From positions 1,116,001-1,180,000 of the forward strand of contig CAWCGU010000006.1 of NCBI GenBank assembly GCA_963795195.1: 64,000 nt of DNA, given 5' to 3'. Made by a program: the position numbers and the translations under genes. Positions within the stretch are counted from its first letter, which is position 1. Each line of letters starts with the position of its first letter. Below are positions 40,686 to 49,648 of this stretch, one piece after another. The DNA is from CAWCGU01 sp963795195 (GTDB lineage: Bacteria; Actinomycetota; Thermoleophilia; Solirubrobacterales; 70-9). The notes beneath the pieces were generated by a model. That model was not told where the DNA came from and did not search any database. It saw nothing but the letters and a program-made list of their open reading frames with translations.

Positions 40686-41413
40686 GCCGGCCTCATCCGC
40701 TGCCAGGGGGTCAGCCAGCGCTGGGCGAGGTAGATCAGCAGGTCGAAGGTGACGGCGATCGCGATCGCCAGGAAGCTTGCGGTGAGCACGCCCGTCTTGA
40801 AGGTGATGTTGGAGCCGGTGACGATCTCAGCGCCCAGCCCGCCGCCCCCGGCGAAAACTGCCAGCGTCGCGATCGCCACCGTCGAAACGGTCGCGATCCG
40901 CAGCCCGGCGGTGATCTCGGGGATCGCCAGCGGCAGCTCGACCTTCCAGTAGAGCTGGCGCTTGGTCATACCCATCCCTCGCCCGGCGTCGATCGTGCTG
41001 CCGGGCACGTTGGCGAGCCCGGTGACGATGTTGCGGTAGATGATCTGGAGGTTGTAGACCGAGAGCGCAATGATCGCCGTGTCGGTGCCGAAGCCGGTGA
41101 TCGGGAGCAGCAGGAAGAAGAAGGCGAGGCTCGGGATCGTGTAGAGCACGGTCGTCGCGCCCGTGAAGATCGGGATCAGCCAGCGCCGGCCGTGAGAGGC
41201 CGCCGCCATCGCGAATGCGACCGCGAAGCCGATCGCCACCGAGGATGAAACCAAAACCAGGTGCTCGAGCATCGGCTCGACGTAGCGGTCGAAGTTGTCG
41301 ACGACCCAGCCGGGGCAGATCTTGTTCTGCTGGATGCAGCTCGCCTCGGAGCGGTCGCGGAAGAAATCGCTGGACTGGGCGAGAACCGGCGCGAGCGAGG
41401 CGAGCGAACCCAT
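40682..41413 (-). CDS. Osmoprotectant ABC transporter permease (first)
   Basis: 243 residues. An extracytoplasmic N-terminal stretch with two Cys (EASCIQQNKICPGWV) precedes about six membrane helices; the EAA-type loop is IDAGRGMGMTKRQLYWKVELP in two parts. I place the start at ATG 41413 (MGSLASLAPVL), two bases after the ATPase stop. The frame remains open upstream inside the ATPase gene, but that stretch is not family sequence. It pairs with the second permease. Confidence 0.9.
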   Translation of the reverse strand: MGSLASLAPVLAQSSDFFRDRSEASCIQQNKICPGWVVDNFDRYVEPMLEHLVLVSSSVAIGFAVAFAMAAASHGRRWLIPIFTGATTVLYTIPSLAFFFLLLPITGFGTDTAIIALSVYNLQIIYRNIVTGLANVPGSTIDAGRGMGMTKRQLYWKVELPLAIPEITAGLRIATVSTVAIATLAVFAGGGGLGAEIVTGSNITFKTGVLTASFLAIAIAVTFDLLIYLAQRWLTPWQRMRPA

Positions 41414-41415
41414 GC

Positions 41416-42609
41416 CTAGACGTCGGCTAACGGCCGCTCGGCAGCAGGCTCGTCGCTCAGCGCTTCGGGCGACTGCAGGAAGTCCGAGATGACCTCGAAC
41501 GACAGCACACCGGCTATCACGCCCTGCCCGTCGACCACCGGGGCATACATGGTCTCGGCTTGAAGCAGGTCCGAGAGCGCGTCGCGCAGGACATCGTCGA
41601 GGTCGAGCAGCGGATCGGCCGGGGTGTCTGGACGCTCTGGGACGGTCTCCCGTTGCAGATCGGACTCCGAAAGCCAACCCAGCGGCCGACGCTGGGAGTC
41701 CACGACCAGCGGATGTGGCACCTCGGCCCCGTCGAGCTTCGCCTGCACCTCGGCGGTCGGCTGACCCACATAGGCGAGCGGCGCCTGCCAGAGGTCGATG
41801 TCGGAGACGCGCAGCAGCGCCAGGCGCTTGAGGGCCCGGTCGGCGCCGACGAAGTCCTCGACGAAGGAATTGGCCGGCGCCATCAGCAGCTCGGCAGGCG
41901 TCGCGTACTGGGCGAGGATGCCGCCCTCCTGAAGGACCGCGATGCGGTCACCCATCTTGATCGCCTCGTCGATGTCGTGGGTGACGAAGAGGATCGTCTT
42001 GCGGACCTCGGCCTGCAGGCGCAGGAACTCGTTCTGGAGCTTCTCGCGGTTGATCGGGTCAACGGCGCCGAAGGGCTCGTCCATCAGCATCACGCCTGGA
42101 TTGGCGGCGAGCGCTCGGGCGACGCCGACACGCTGTTGTTGGCCCCCGGAGAGCTGCGCCGGGTAGCGCTCGCCGAGCTCCGGGTCGAGTCTGATCAACC
42201 CGAGCAGCTCGGCCACCCGCGGCTCGATTCGCTCCTTCTCCCAGCCGAGCAATCGCGGCACCGTGGCGATGTTGTCGGCGATCGTGCGGTGGGGGAAGAG
42301 CCCGGTCTGCTGGATCACGTAGCCGATGTGGCGGCGCAGCTCGGCCGGCGAGCGCCCCTTGATCGAGGTGCCGTCCACGGTGATGTCGCCGGAAGTGATC
42401 TCGACCATGCGGTTGGCCATCCGCATCGCCGTCGTCTTGCCGCAGCCCGAGGGACCCACGAAAACGCAGATCTCTCCCGCCGGGATCTCGAGGCTGAGGC
42501 TGTCTACAGCGGGTTGGCGGGCCCCGGGGTAGACCTTGGTGACGTCGCGGAAGCTGACGTCAAGCGCCGCGGCCGTCTGAGGCTGGCCGTTTTCGGTTGC
42601 CGCTTGCAC
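41416..42609 (-). CDS. Osmoprotectant ABC transporter ATPase with CBS domains
   Basis: 397 residues. Walker A GPSGCGKTT, Q-loop VIQQTGLFPH, signature LSGGQQQRVGVARALA, Walker B VMLMDEPFGAVDP and His switch VTHDIDEA. The C-terminal part (about 265-385) has a pair of CBS-like segments (PHPLVVDSQRRPLGWLSESD, MYAPVVDGQGVIAGVLSFE). In OpuA-type ATPases such domains sense ionic strength or cyclic di-AMP. First gene of the four-gene operon; the GTG start at 42609 is 33 bases from the divergent SDR gene. Confidence 0.93.
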   Translation of the reverse strand: MQAATENGQPQTAAALDVSFRDVTKVYPGARQPAVDSLSLEIPAGEICVFVGPSGCGKTTAMRMANRMVEITSGDITVDGTSIKGRSPAELRRHIGYVIQQTGLFPHRTIADNIATVPRLLGWEKERIEPRVAELLGLIRLDPELGERYPAQLSGGQQQRVGVARALAANPGVMLMDEPFGAVDPINREKLQNEFLRLQAEVRKTILFVTHDIDEAIKMGDRIAVLQEGGILAQYATPAELLMAPANSFVEDFVGADRALKRLALLRVSDIDLWQAPLAYVGQPTAEVQAKLDGAEVPHPLVVDSQRRPLGWLSESDLQRETVPERPDTPADPLLDLDDVLRDALSDLLQAETMYAPVVDGQGVIAGVLSFEVISDFLQSPEALSDEPAAERPLADV

Positions 42610-42642
42610 CGCGTCGCGATCCTAGTGTGAAAGGGTGATCAG

Positions 42643-43509
42643 ATGACCACCGCCTACTCCCTGAACAGCAGGGTCGCGTTGATCACCGGCGCCGCGCGCG
42701 GCATCGGCTTCGAAACGGCCAAGGCGGTGATCGAGCGCGGTGGCTCGGTCGTCATCGTCGACCTCGAGGCGGAGGCATCGCAGGCGGCGGCGGCACGACT
42801 TCACGACGAGCGCGCTATCGGACTCGCCGCGGACGTGACCGACCGCGGCGCGATGCAGCAGGCCGTCGCCGCCACGGTGGAGCGCTTCGGCAGGCTCGAC
42901 GTCGTTGTCGCCAATGCGGGCATCGCCCCGCGCGGCGCAACCTTCCGCGCCATGGCGACCGAGACACACGACCGAGTGCTCGACGTCAACATCTTCGGTG
43001 TCACCAGAACGGTCGAGGCGGCGCTGCCGGAGGTCGTGCGCAACCGCGGCCACGTGGTTGTGGTCGCCTCTATCTATGCATTCGTGAACGGCCTCGGGGT
43101 CGTCCCCTATGCGATGTCAAAGGCGGCCGTTGAGCAGTTCGGCCGGGCGTTGCGGGTCGAGTTGGTGCCTCACGGCGCCAGCGCCAGCGTTGCCTATTTC
43201 GGCTTCATCGACACCGAGATGGTCCACCAGGGCATCGACCAGGATCCGCTGGCCGACCGGATGACCGCGAGTTTGCCGAAGCTCCTGCACAAGCGGCTGC
43301 ACCCGTCGGTCGCGGGCAAGTCGATCGCCGACGGCATCGAGCGCCGCGCGCCCAGGATCATCCAGCCACGGCGGTGGGCCGTGTTCTCGTTCCTGCGCGG
43401 GTTGATCAACCCGGCGTTCGACCGCGTGATGGAGCGCGACGCGGAGTTGCAGGCAGTGGTCGCCGGGCTCGACGAGCGCGGCAACGAAGAGCAGCCGACG
43501 ACGGCGTAG
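42643..43509 (+). CDS. Short-chain dehydrogenase/reductase
   Basis: 288 residues, classical SDR: NAD(P)-binding ITGAARGIGFETA (about 15-27), NAG motif VVANAGIAPRG, and the catalytic Tyr and Lys in VPYAMSKAA with a Ser in VVVASIYAF. VIVDLEAEA after strand 2 ends in Asp, suggesting NAD rather than NADP. The C-terminal 80 residues include a conserved segment around IIQPRRWAVFSFLRGLINPA, seen in a group of actinobacterial SDRs near lipid or steroid genes. Substrate unknown. Divergent from the transporter operon. Confidence 0.9.
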   Translation: MTTAYSLNSRVALITGAARGIGFETAKAVIERGGSVVIVDLEAEASQAAAARLHDERAIGLAADVTDRGAMQQAVAATVERFGRLDVVVANAGIAPRGATFRAMATETHDRVLDVNIFGVTRTVEAALPEVVRNRGHVVVVASIYAFVNGLGVVPYAMSKAAVEQFGRALRVELVPHGASASVAYFGFIDTEMVHQGIDQDPLADRMTASLPKLLHKRLHPSVAGKSIADGIERRAPRIIQPRRWAVFSFLRGLINPAFDRVMERDAELQAVVAGLDERGNEEQPTTA

Positions 43510-43579
43510 ACGCAGGCCTTTTCCGCGGCAGCATCGGCGCCGCACAGCGGCCTGCTGAACTATCAATCCCCCAACGCCG

Positions 43580-46261
43580 ATGTCAGCAGCCGAAAGACAC
43601 CCCCAGGGCCTCTCCTCGCGCGAGGCAGCCAAGCGCCTCGAGCGCCTCGGCCCGCGCGAGGACACGACGAGCCGCTCCAAGGCTTCGATCATCGCGGCCA
43701 ACGTCGTCACGCCCTTCAACGCGATCATCGGCGTCTTCTTCATCCTGATCCTCTCGCTGGGGCTTTTCGCCGACGCGCTCTTCGGCGTGATCGCGGCGAT
43801 CAACTCCTACATCGGCATCCGCCAGGAGCTGAAGGCCAAGGAGACGCTCGAAAACCTCGCGCTGCTGGTCGCCCCGAGGGCCAAGGTGGTGCGCGACGGG
43901 GCGATCCTCGAACTTCACGCCGACGAGGTGGTGCCGGGGGATGTCGTCCGCGTCGAACCCGGTGACCAGCTCGTCGCCGACGGACCCGTGATCGAATCAC
44001 GCGGGCTGACGCTCGACGAATCGCTTCTGACCGGCGAATCAGACGGCATCCGCAAGCGGGCCGGCGACCCGATGCTCTCGGGTTCCTTCTGCACGTCGGG
44101 ATCGGGGTACTACGAACTCGAGGCGGTGCGCGAGAAGAGCTATGCCGAGAAGCTGGCCGGAGAGGCCAAGCAGTTCCGCCACCCGCCCTCGCCGCTGCAG
44201 CTCGAGGTCAACCGCATCCTGCGGGCGACGACGATCATCATGATCCCGCTCGCCGTCGTGCTGCTGGTCGCGCTCAACCTGCGCAACACACCGTTCGACG
44301 AGGCCGCCCAGGAAGCCACCGCGGGGCTGATCACCCTGATCCCCGAGGGCCTGGTCCTGCTGATGAGCGTCACGCTCGCGATCGCCGCGGTGCGCCTGGC
44401 TCGCCAGCGCACGCTGATCCAGCAGATGGCGGCGCCCGAGGCCCTCGCTGCCGTCGACACGGTCTGCGTCGACAAGACCGGAACGCTGACCGACGGCAAC
44501 CTCGAGCTCGTCGCGGTGCTGCCGGCCAACCCCGACGCCCTGCGCCAGACCGAGATGGTCCTGGCGCGTTTCGCCGCCTCGGCGGGCGAGCAAAACCGAA
44601 CCCTGGAGACGATCGCCGAGCGCTACCCGGCACAGCCCGAGCGGGTCAGCGGCGAAGTTCCCTTCTCCTCGTCGTGGAAGTGGAGCGGGCTCGTGCTCGG
44701 GGGTGAGGCCTTCGTGCTCGGCGCGCCCGACGTGCTCGCCCATGCGGGTGTGCTGACGATCCCCGCGGACCTCGAACGCCAGCGCACAGAACACACCGCG
44801 ATCGGGCGCCGCGTCGTCGTTTTCGCCCGGGCGCGGGGCCAGCTTCCCTCCGATCCAGCCAGCCAGCCGCCGCCCCCGCTCGAGCCGCTGGCGCTGGTCG
44901 TCCTCGAGGAGAGCCTGCGACCAGACGCCGCCGAAACCGTCGAATTCATGCGCAGCCAGGAGGTCGACCTGAAGATCATCTCGGGCGACGCCCGCGAGAC
45001 GGTCACCGCCGTCGCCAAGGCGGTCGGGGTGCCGGACGACGCGGGGGTGATCGAGGGTTCGTCGCTGCCGGACGACAAAGCGTCGCTGGGAGAGGTCGCC
45101 GAGGCCAACACGGTCTTCTGCCGAATCACCCCGGACCAGAAGAAGGCCCTGGTGGGAGCGCTGTCGGATCGCGGCCGGATGACGGCGATGATCGGCGACG
45201 GCGTCAACGACGTGCCCGCGCTGAAGCAGGCGCGGCTCGCCGTCGCGATGGGATCCGGCAGCCAGATCACCAAGGGCACCGCCGACATCGTCCTGCTCGA
45301 CGACCAGTTCTCGATGCTGCCGCGCGCGATCGCCGAAGGACGGCGGATCGCGCGCAACATCCACCGGCTCGCCCGCCTCTACGCGACCAAGACGGTCTAC
45401 GCCGGCTTTTTGATCGCCGTCGTCGCGATCTTCGGCTTCACCTTCCCCTTCCTGCCGCGCCACCTGACGATCGCCGCGACCCTGACGATCGGAATCCCGT
45501 CGTTCGTGCTGGCGCTGGCACCGAGCGAGGGACCCCTGTATCGCGGGCGGCTGCTGCGTGCCCTGGCCGCCTTCTCGGTTCCGGCGGGAATCGCGATCGG
45601 CGTCGCCTCGCTGTTATCGATCTTCCTCGTCGACAGCGTCTTCGGCGGCACCCTCGAGGAGGGCCGGACCGCGGCGACGACGACGCTGATCGTGCTCGGG
45701 CTCTGCTTCATCCTGCTGCTCGAACGCGGACCCGGCCGCGAGCACATCGCGATCCAGAGTTACATGCTGGCGATGGTGGCGGGCCTCGGCGCGCTCTATG
45801 CGGGGATCCTCGCGATCGGCCCGGTTCGCGACTTCTTCGAGCTCGAGCTTCTCAGTGCCGGCTACTGGTTCCTCTCGCTCGCCTGCGTGGCCGCGGGGCT
45901 CGCCCTCGCGGCAGTCGGCTGGAGGCTGCCGATCATCCAAAGGCTCGAGGCCGACGACATCTCCGCGCCCGAGGACGCGATGCCCTCCCCCACCCACCGC
46001 TCAACGCGCGACTTCGCTGCCGTCGCCGGCGAGCGGGCGGCCGTCACCTCGGAGCGGGCGGCCGTGCCGAGCGATCAGCCGGCCGCGCCCAGCCAGCCGG
46101 TTGATCTTCCGTCCCCGACCGACAACGCTGAGGTACTCCACCAGGACGGCGAGGCCACCCAGATCATGGGGGCGGACGGCGAGACGCGGACACAAGTGAT
46201 GCCGGAGCGAGTGGAGCAGCAGCCGCCGGCGCCGAAGCCCGATCATCCACCCAATGAGTGA
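43580..46261 (+). CDS. P-type cation ATPase (CtpE-like) with Thr-containing tail
   Basis: 893 residues. Actuator TGES (151-154), phosphorylation site DKTGT with Asp298, hinge MIGDGVNDVPALK and the M4 motif LIPEGLVLLMS (253-263), as in mycobacterial CtpE, a reported calcium transporter. About ten membrane helices end near residue 795. A hydrophilic tail of about 90 residues is unusual for the family; it contains EATQIMGADGETRTQVMPER, two TQ sites on acidic flanks, and could be a target for the local kinases and an FHA reader. Its stop overlaps the pyruvate kinase start by eight bases. Confidence 0.9.
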   Translation: MSAAERHPQGLSSREAAKRLERLGPREDTTSRSKASIIAANVVTPFNAIIGVFFILILSLGLFADALFGVIAAINSYIGIRQELKAKETLENLALLVAPRAKVVRDGAILELHADEVVPGDVVRVEPGDQLVADGPVIESRGLTLDESLLTGESDGIRKRAGDPMLSGSFCTSGSGYYELEAVREKSYAEKLAGEAKQFRHPPSPLQLEVNRILRATTIIMIPLAVVLLVALNLRNTPFDEAAQEATAGLITLIPEGLVLLMSVTLAIAAVRLARQRTLIQQMAAPEALAAVDTVCVDKTGTLTDGNLELVAVLPANPDALRQTEMVLARFAASAGEQNRTLETIAERYPAQPERVSGEVPFSSSWKWSGLVLGGEAFVLGAPDVLAHAGVLTIPADLERQRTEHTAIGRRVVVFARARGQLPSDPASQPPPPLEPLALVVLEESLRPDAAETVEFMRSQEVDLKIISGDARETVTAVAKAVGVPDDAGVIEGSSLPDDKASLGEVAEANTVFCRITPDQKKALVGALSDRGRMTAMIGDGVNDVPALKQARLAVAMGSGSQITKGTADIVLLDDQFSMLPRAIAEGRRIARNIHRLARLYATKTVYAGFLIAVVAIFGFTFPFLPRHLTIAATLTIGIPSFVLALAPSEGPLYRGRLLRALAAFSVPAGIAIGVASLLSIFLVDSVFGGTLEEGRTAATTTLIVLGLCFILLLERGPGREHIAIQSYMLAMVAGLGALYAGILAIGPVRDFFELELLSAGYWFLSLACVAAGLALAAVGWRLPIIQRLEADDISAPEDAMPSPTHRSTRDFAAVAGERAAVTSERAAVPSDQPAAPSQPVDLPSPTDNAEVLHQDGEATQIMGADGETRTQVMPERVEQQPPAPKPDHPPNE

Positions 46262-47678
46262 GAGGCGAACCAAGATCGTCGCAACCGTCGGACCGGCGAC
46301 CCGCTCGCCCGAGCGCCTCGCCGAGCTGATCGCTGCCGGCGTCGACGTCTTCCGGCTCAACTTCTCACACGCGACGGCGGACGAGCACGCCGAGACCGTC
46401 GAGATGATCCGCGACGCCTCTAGTCAGGCGGGCCGCGAGGTCGGCATCCTCGGCGACATCCCCGGCCCGAAACTGCGCCTGGCCGAGGTCGAGGGCGGGC
46501 TCGTCGAGCTGGAGACGGACTCAGAGCTCGTGCTGACGGCCGCCGAGTGCATCGGCAGCTCCAGCCGGCTTCAGGTCTCCTGGGAGGGGTTGAGCAGCGG
46601 GCTGCGCGTCGGCGATGAGGTATTCCTCGCCGACGGGCGAATCCGGCTGCGAGTGTCCGCCGAGGCGCGCGACGGCGAGGTTCCCTGTCTGGTCGAGGTC
46701 GGAGGGCCGGTCGCCTCGCACCAGGGGGTCAACCTCCCCGGGGCGGACACCGGCCTGCATTCGGTCGACGCCGGCGACATCGCCTGGGTCGACTTCGCCG
46801 TCAAGCACGGCGTCGACCTGCTGGCCGTCAGTTTCGTGCGCAGGGCCGCCGATCTGAAGCCGGTCTCAGACCGGGTCCACGAGCTTGGCGCAGACATCCC
46901 GCTGATCGCGAAGATCGAGAAGCCGCAGGCGGCCGAGAACGCCGCGGAGATCGTCGCGGCGGCGGTCGGCGGCATCATGGTCGCCCGCGGAGACCTCGGG
47001 ATCGAGCTGCCGCTCGAGTCCCTGCCGGTGACCCAGCGGCACCTGATCTCTGAAGCCGGGCGCCAGTCGAAGTCGGTGATCACCGCGACGCAGATGCTCG
47101 CGTCGATGGTTCGCTCTCCCCGGCCCACCCGCGCCGAGGTCACCGATGTGGCCAACGCGATCTACAACGGCACCGATGCCGTGATGCTCTCCGAAGAGAC
47201 GGCGGTCGGCGATCACCCGGCGGAGGCGGTGCGCTGGATGGACCGGATCGCCCGCGAGGTCGAGCCCGACCTCCCCTACTGGGACTGGGTGCTGAGCCGG
47301 GTCGCCACCGACTTCGAAGACGTCGCCCGGTCGGTCGCCCGCGCCGCGGTCGGTTCGACGCACACGCTCGGACTGGCGGCGCTGGTCGTGCCGACCCGCA
47401 GCGGCAGAACCGCGCGCCTCGTCTCCGCCCACCGGCCGAAGGTGCCGGTGCTGGCCGTGACACCGCGGCCCGAGACGGCGCGGCGGCTGAACCTGCTGTT
47501 CGGCGTTCGAACCGCCCTCGCACCGGACTGGGAGAGCCTGCGGGTTCTGCTCGACAGCTGCGCGCGAATGGCGGTTGAGCACGGAATTGCCAAGTCAGGC
47601 GAGATCATCGGCATCACTGCCGGCCTGCCGGAGCAGGATCTCGGGACGAACCTTTTCGAGGTCCACCGGGTTCCCTAG
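46254..47678 (+). CDS. pyk: Pyruvate kinase
   Basis: 474 residues, full length. Makes ATP and pyruvate from phosphoenolpyruvate. TKIVATVGPATRSPERL, GVDVFRLNFSHA, IPLIAKIEKPQAAENA, MVARGDLGIELPLE, ATQMLASMVRSPRPTRAEV and DAVMLSEETAVGDHP are the standard active-site motifs. The C-terminal domain ends GLPEQDLGTNLFEVHRV. The ATG at 46254 lies inside the end of the P-type ATPase gene, so the two are translationally coupled, an unusual pairing. Confidence 0.96.
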   Translation: MSERRTKIVATVGPATRSPERLAELIAAGVDVFRLNFSHATADEHAETVEMIRDASSQAGREVGILGDIPGPKLRLAEVEGGLVELETDSELVLTAAECIGSSSRLQVSWEGLSSGLRVGDEVFLADGRIRLRVSAEARDGEVPCLVEVGGPVASHQGVNLPGADTGLHSVDAGDIAWVDFAVKHGVDLLAVSFVRRAADLKPVSDRVHELGADIPLIAKIEKPQAAENAAEIVAAAVGGIMVARGDLGIELPLESLPVTQRHLISEAGRQSKSVITATQMLASMVRSPRPTRAEVTDVANAIYNGTDAVMLSEETAVGDHPAEAVRWMDRIAREVEPDLPYWDWVLSRVATDFEDVARSVARAAVGSTHTLGLAALVVPTRSGRTARLVSAHRPKVPVLAVTPRPETARRLNLLFGVRTALAPDWESLRVLLDSCARMAVEHGIAKSGEIIGITAGLPEQDLGTNLFEVHRVP

Positions 47679-47684
47679 CCCGAG

Positions 47685-48485
47685 ATGGCGGACCGGGTCA
47701 CCTACGTCGGGCACGCAACCGTGGCGCTGGAGCTGAGCGGCACCGAGTTGCTGACGGACCCGATACTCAGGGGTCGTTTCATTCACGCCATCCGGCATGC
47801 CCCGTCGGTGCCGAGTGAGGTAATGGACGGGGTCGACGGAGTGCTGATCTCGCACCTGCATCCCGACCATCTCGACTTTCCCTCACTGCGCAGCATCGAC
47901 AAGCGGACGGAGTTCCTCGTTCCCGCCGGCGGCGGGCGCCTGCTGAAGCGCCGAGGGTTCAAACAAATCCATGAGGTCGAGCCCGGCGATGTCGCCCGGA
48001 TTGGGAATGTTGAGATCGCCGTGACCCCGGCAATCCACGACGGCCGGCGGATCCCACTGGGACGCGAGGTGACGGCGGTCGGCTACGACCTGCGTGGCGC
48101 CGCGCACCGCGTTTACTTCGCCGGCGACACCGACCTCTTCGCGGGGATGGCGGAGCTGGCGGAAGCCGCGGGCTCGGGCAATGTCGACGTGGCGCTACTG
48201 CCGATCGCGGGCTGGGGACCGAAGGTCGGCAGCGGCCACCTGAACGCGCAGCGGGCGGCCGAGGCGGCGGCGATGATTCGGCCGCGCTGCGTGGTCCCGA
48301 TCCACTGGGGAACCTACCTGCGCTTGGGCCTGAAGCGGACCAAACCCCACTTGCTGACCGCGCCACCCAAGCATCTCATCGACGAGCTGGCCGAGCGGGC
48401 GCCGCGCTCAGAGGCGAAGGTCCTCGAGCCCGGGGAAAGCCTGGACCTCGGTGCGTCCGGCGAGATGGATCAGACGCGCGCCTAG
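47685..48485 (+). CDS. Metallo-beta-lactamase-fold hydrolase
   Basis: 266 residues. The metal motif HxHxDH is present as ISHLHPDHLDFPS, with further ligands in TPAIHDGR, FAGDTDLF and PIHWGTY. The GHATVALELSGTELLTDPIL start is typical of the UlaG/NAPE-PLD-like branch. The substrate cannot be assigned. It lies six bases after pyk in the same direction and is probably cotranscribed with it. Confidence 0.88.
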   Translation: MADRVTYVGHATVALELSGTELLTDPILRGRFIHAIRHAPSVPSEVMDGVDGVLISHLHPDHLDFPSLRSIDKRTEFLVPAGGGRLLKRRGFKQIHEVEPGDVARIGNVEIAVTPAIHDGRRIPLGREVTAVGYDLRGAAHRVYFAGDTDLFAGMAELAEAAGSGNVDVALLPIAGWGPKVGSGHLNAQRAAEAAAMIRPRCVVPIHWGTYLRLGLKRTKPHLLTAPPKHLIDELAERAPRSEAKVLEPGESLDLGASGEMDQTRA

Positions 48486-48560
48486 CGCCGTTCGATCCAG
48501 GTCGCGACCCGAGATGGCCGCTACGCCGCGCCGCGCCGCGACGCCCAAAACCGAGCCACC

Positions 48561-49550
48561 TCAGCCGCCGTCACTGCCGATCGCCTGCAGTCGAGCGCGG
48601 ATACGCTCTGCCCGCTCGCCGTCGTAGCGACCGAAGAAGCGCTTGACGATCGGCGTCGGAGCGCGCATGACGCGATCCATCGCGTCCTCGTCGAAGCCCG
48701 GCGGAACCGGCTTTCCCTCGGCGTGGCGGAAGAGGGCGACGCTGAAGATCGAGTTCGCGGTGACCACGAGCAGGTAGGCCATCGCGACCGTGACGACGCC
48801 GCTCGCGCCGATTGACCAGCCGAGCAACTCGCGGTCGTTCTGGACGAGCAGAATGCCGGCCCCGACGGCGATCAGGCCCGGCAGGCCGACGAAGATCGCC
48901 GGCCGCAGCCAGACGTAGACCATGCCTGTGACCTGGACTCCCCAGCGGCCGGCCACGAGCCGCAAGGACCTGCTCGCCGCTCGGATCGGGCCGTCACCGG
49001 CGAGGGCGATCGCTGGGATCGCGAAGAAACTGAGCACGCCCCAGCCGAAGCCGAGCAGCACAGCGGCCGCCTGGTCGAGGACGTAGCCGGTCCCGACGCG
49101 TGAGAGCAGCCCGACGCCCAAAACGACCAGCGCCCAGCCGGCCACCTGGGGGATCCGGCGAACCATCGTGTCCAGCCCGCGTCGCGGTACCGCCTCCCGG
49201 CCTGCGAGCAGATCGTCCGCCATCGCCGCGATCCCGACGCCTGCGAGGTTGGAAAGGAACGCGGCCACGTAGAGCAGCGGAGGCACCAACAGCAGCCGGT
49301 GTACGAACGAGCCCTCGTTGCGGATCGCGACCACGCCGGCCGCGGTCAGCCCGTAAAGCGCGACGATTACGAGACAGGCTCCGAGCACGAACCGCCGCAG
49401 ACCGCTGGGCTTCGTCGCCAGCGCCACGGCCGCCCCGCCCATCGCCCAGCCGTCGCGCGCGTATTCGCTCAGGCCGCGTGGCTTGACTGCCGGCTCGGCG
49501 GTGGCGCTGGCGGCGAGGGGCGCAGGGTCGGAAACGCCTTCGCCTTGCAC
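48561..49550 (-). CDS. Multi-pass membrane protein (DUF6159-like)
   Basis: 329 residues with about six membrane helices in the middle part (VLGACLVIVALYGLTAAGVV, LLYVAAFLSNLAGVGIAAM, LLGFGWGVLSFFAIPAIALA, IFVGLPGLIAVGAGILLV and AYLLVVTANSIFSVALF), a pattern I associate with the DUF6159 family. The C terminus is cytosolic (DEDAMDRVMRAP, RYDGERAERIRARLQ). I place the start at GTG 49550; the frame stays open to 49613. Function unknown. Convergent with the metallo-hydrolase, divergent from the phosphatase fusion. Confidence 0.7.
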   Translation of the reverse strand: MQGEGVSDPAPLAASATAEPAVKPRGLSEYARDGWAMGGAAVALATKPSGLRRFVLGACLVIVALYGLTAAGVVAIRNEGSFVHRLLLVPPLLYVAAFLSNLAGVGIAAMADDLLAGREAVPRRGLDTMVRRIPQVAGWALVVLGVGLLSRVGTGYVLDQAAAVLLGFGWGVLSFFAIPAIALAGDGPIRAASRSLRLVAGRWGVQVTGMVYVWLRPAIFVGLPGLIAVGAGILLVQNDRELLGWSIGASGVVTVAMAYLLVVTANSIFSVALFRHAEGKPVPPGFDEDAMDRVMRAPTPIVKRFFGRYDGERAERIRARLQAIGSDGG

Positions 49551-49648
49551 CGCGGGAATGCTAGTGCGGAAGAAGAGCGGCGCGATCCCAGTCGGGAGCG
49601 AGGCGAGACACAATCGAGTTCCCGGATGGTCTCCTATGATCGCCGCCA

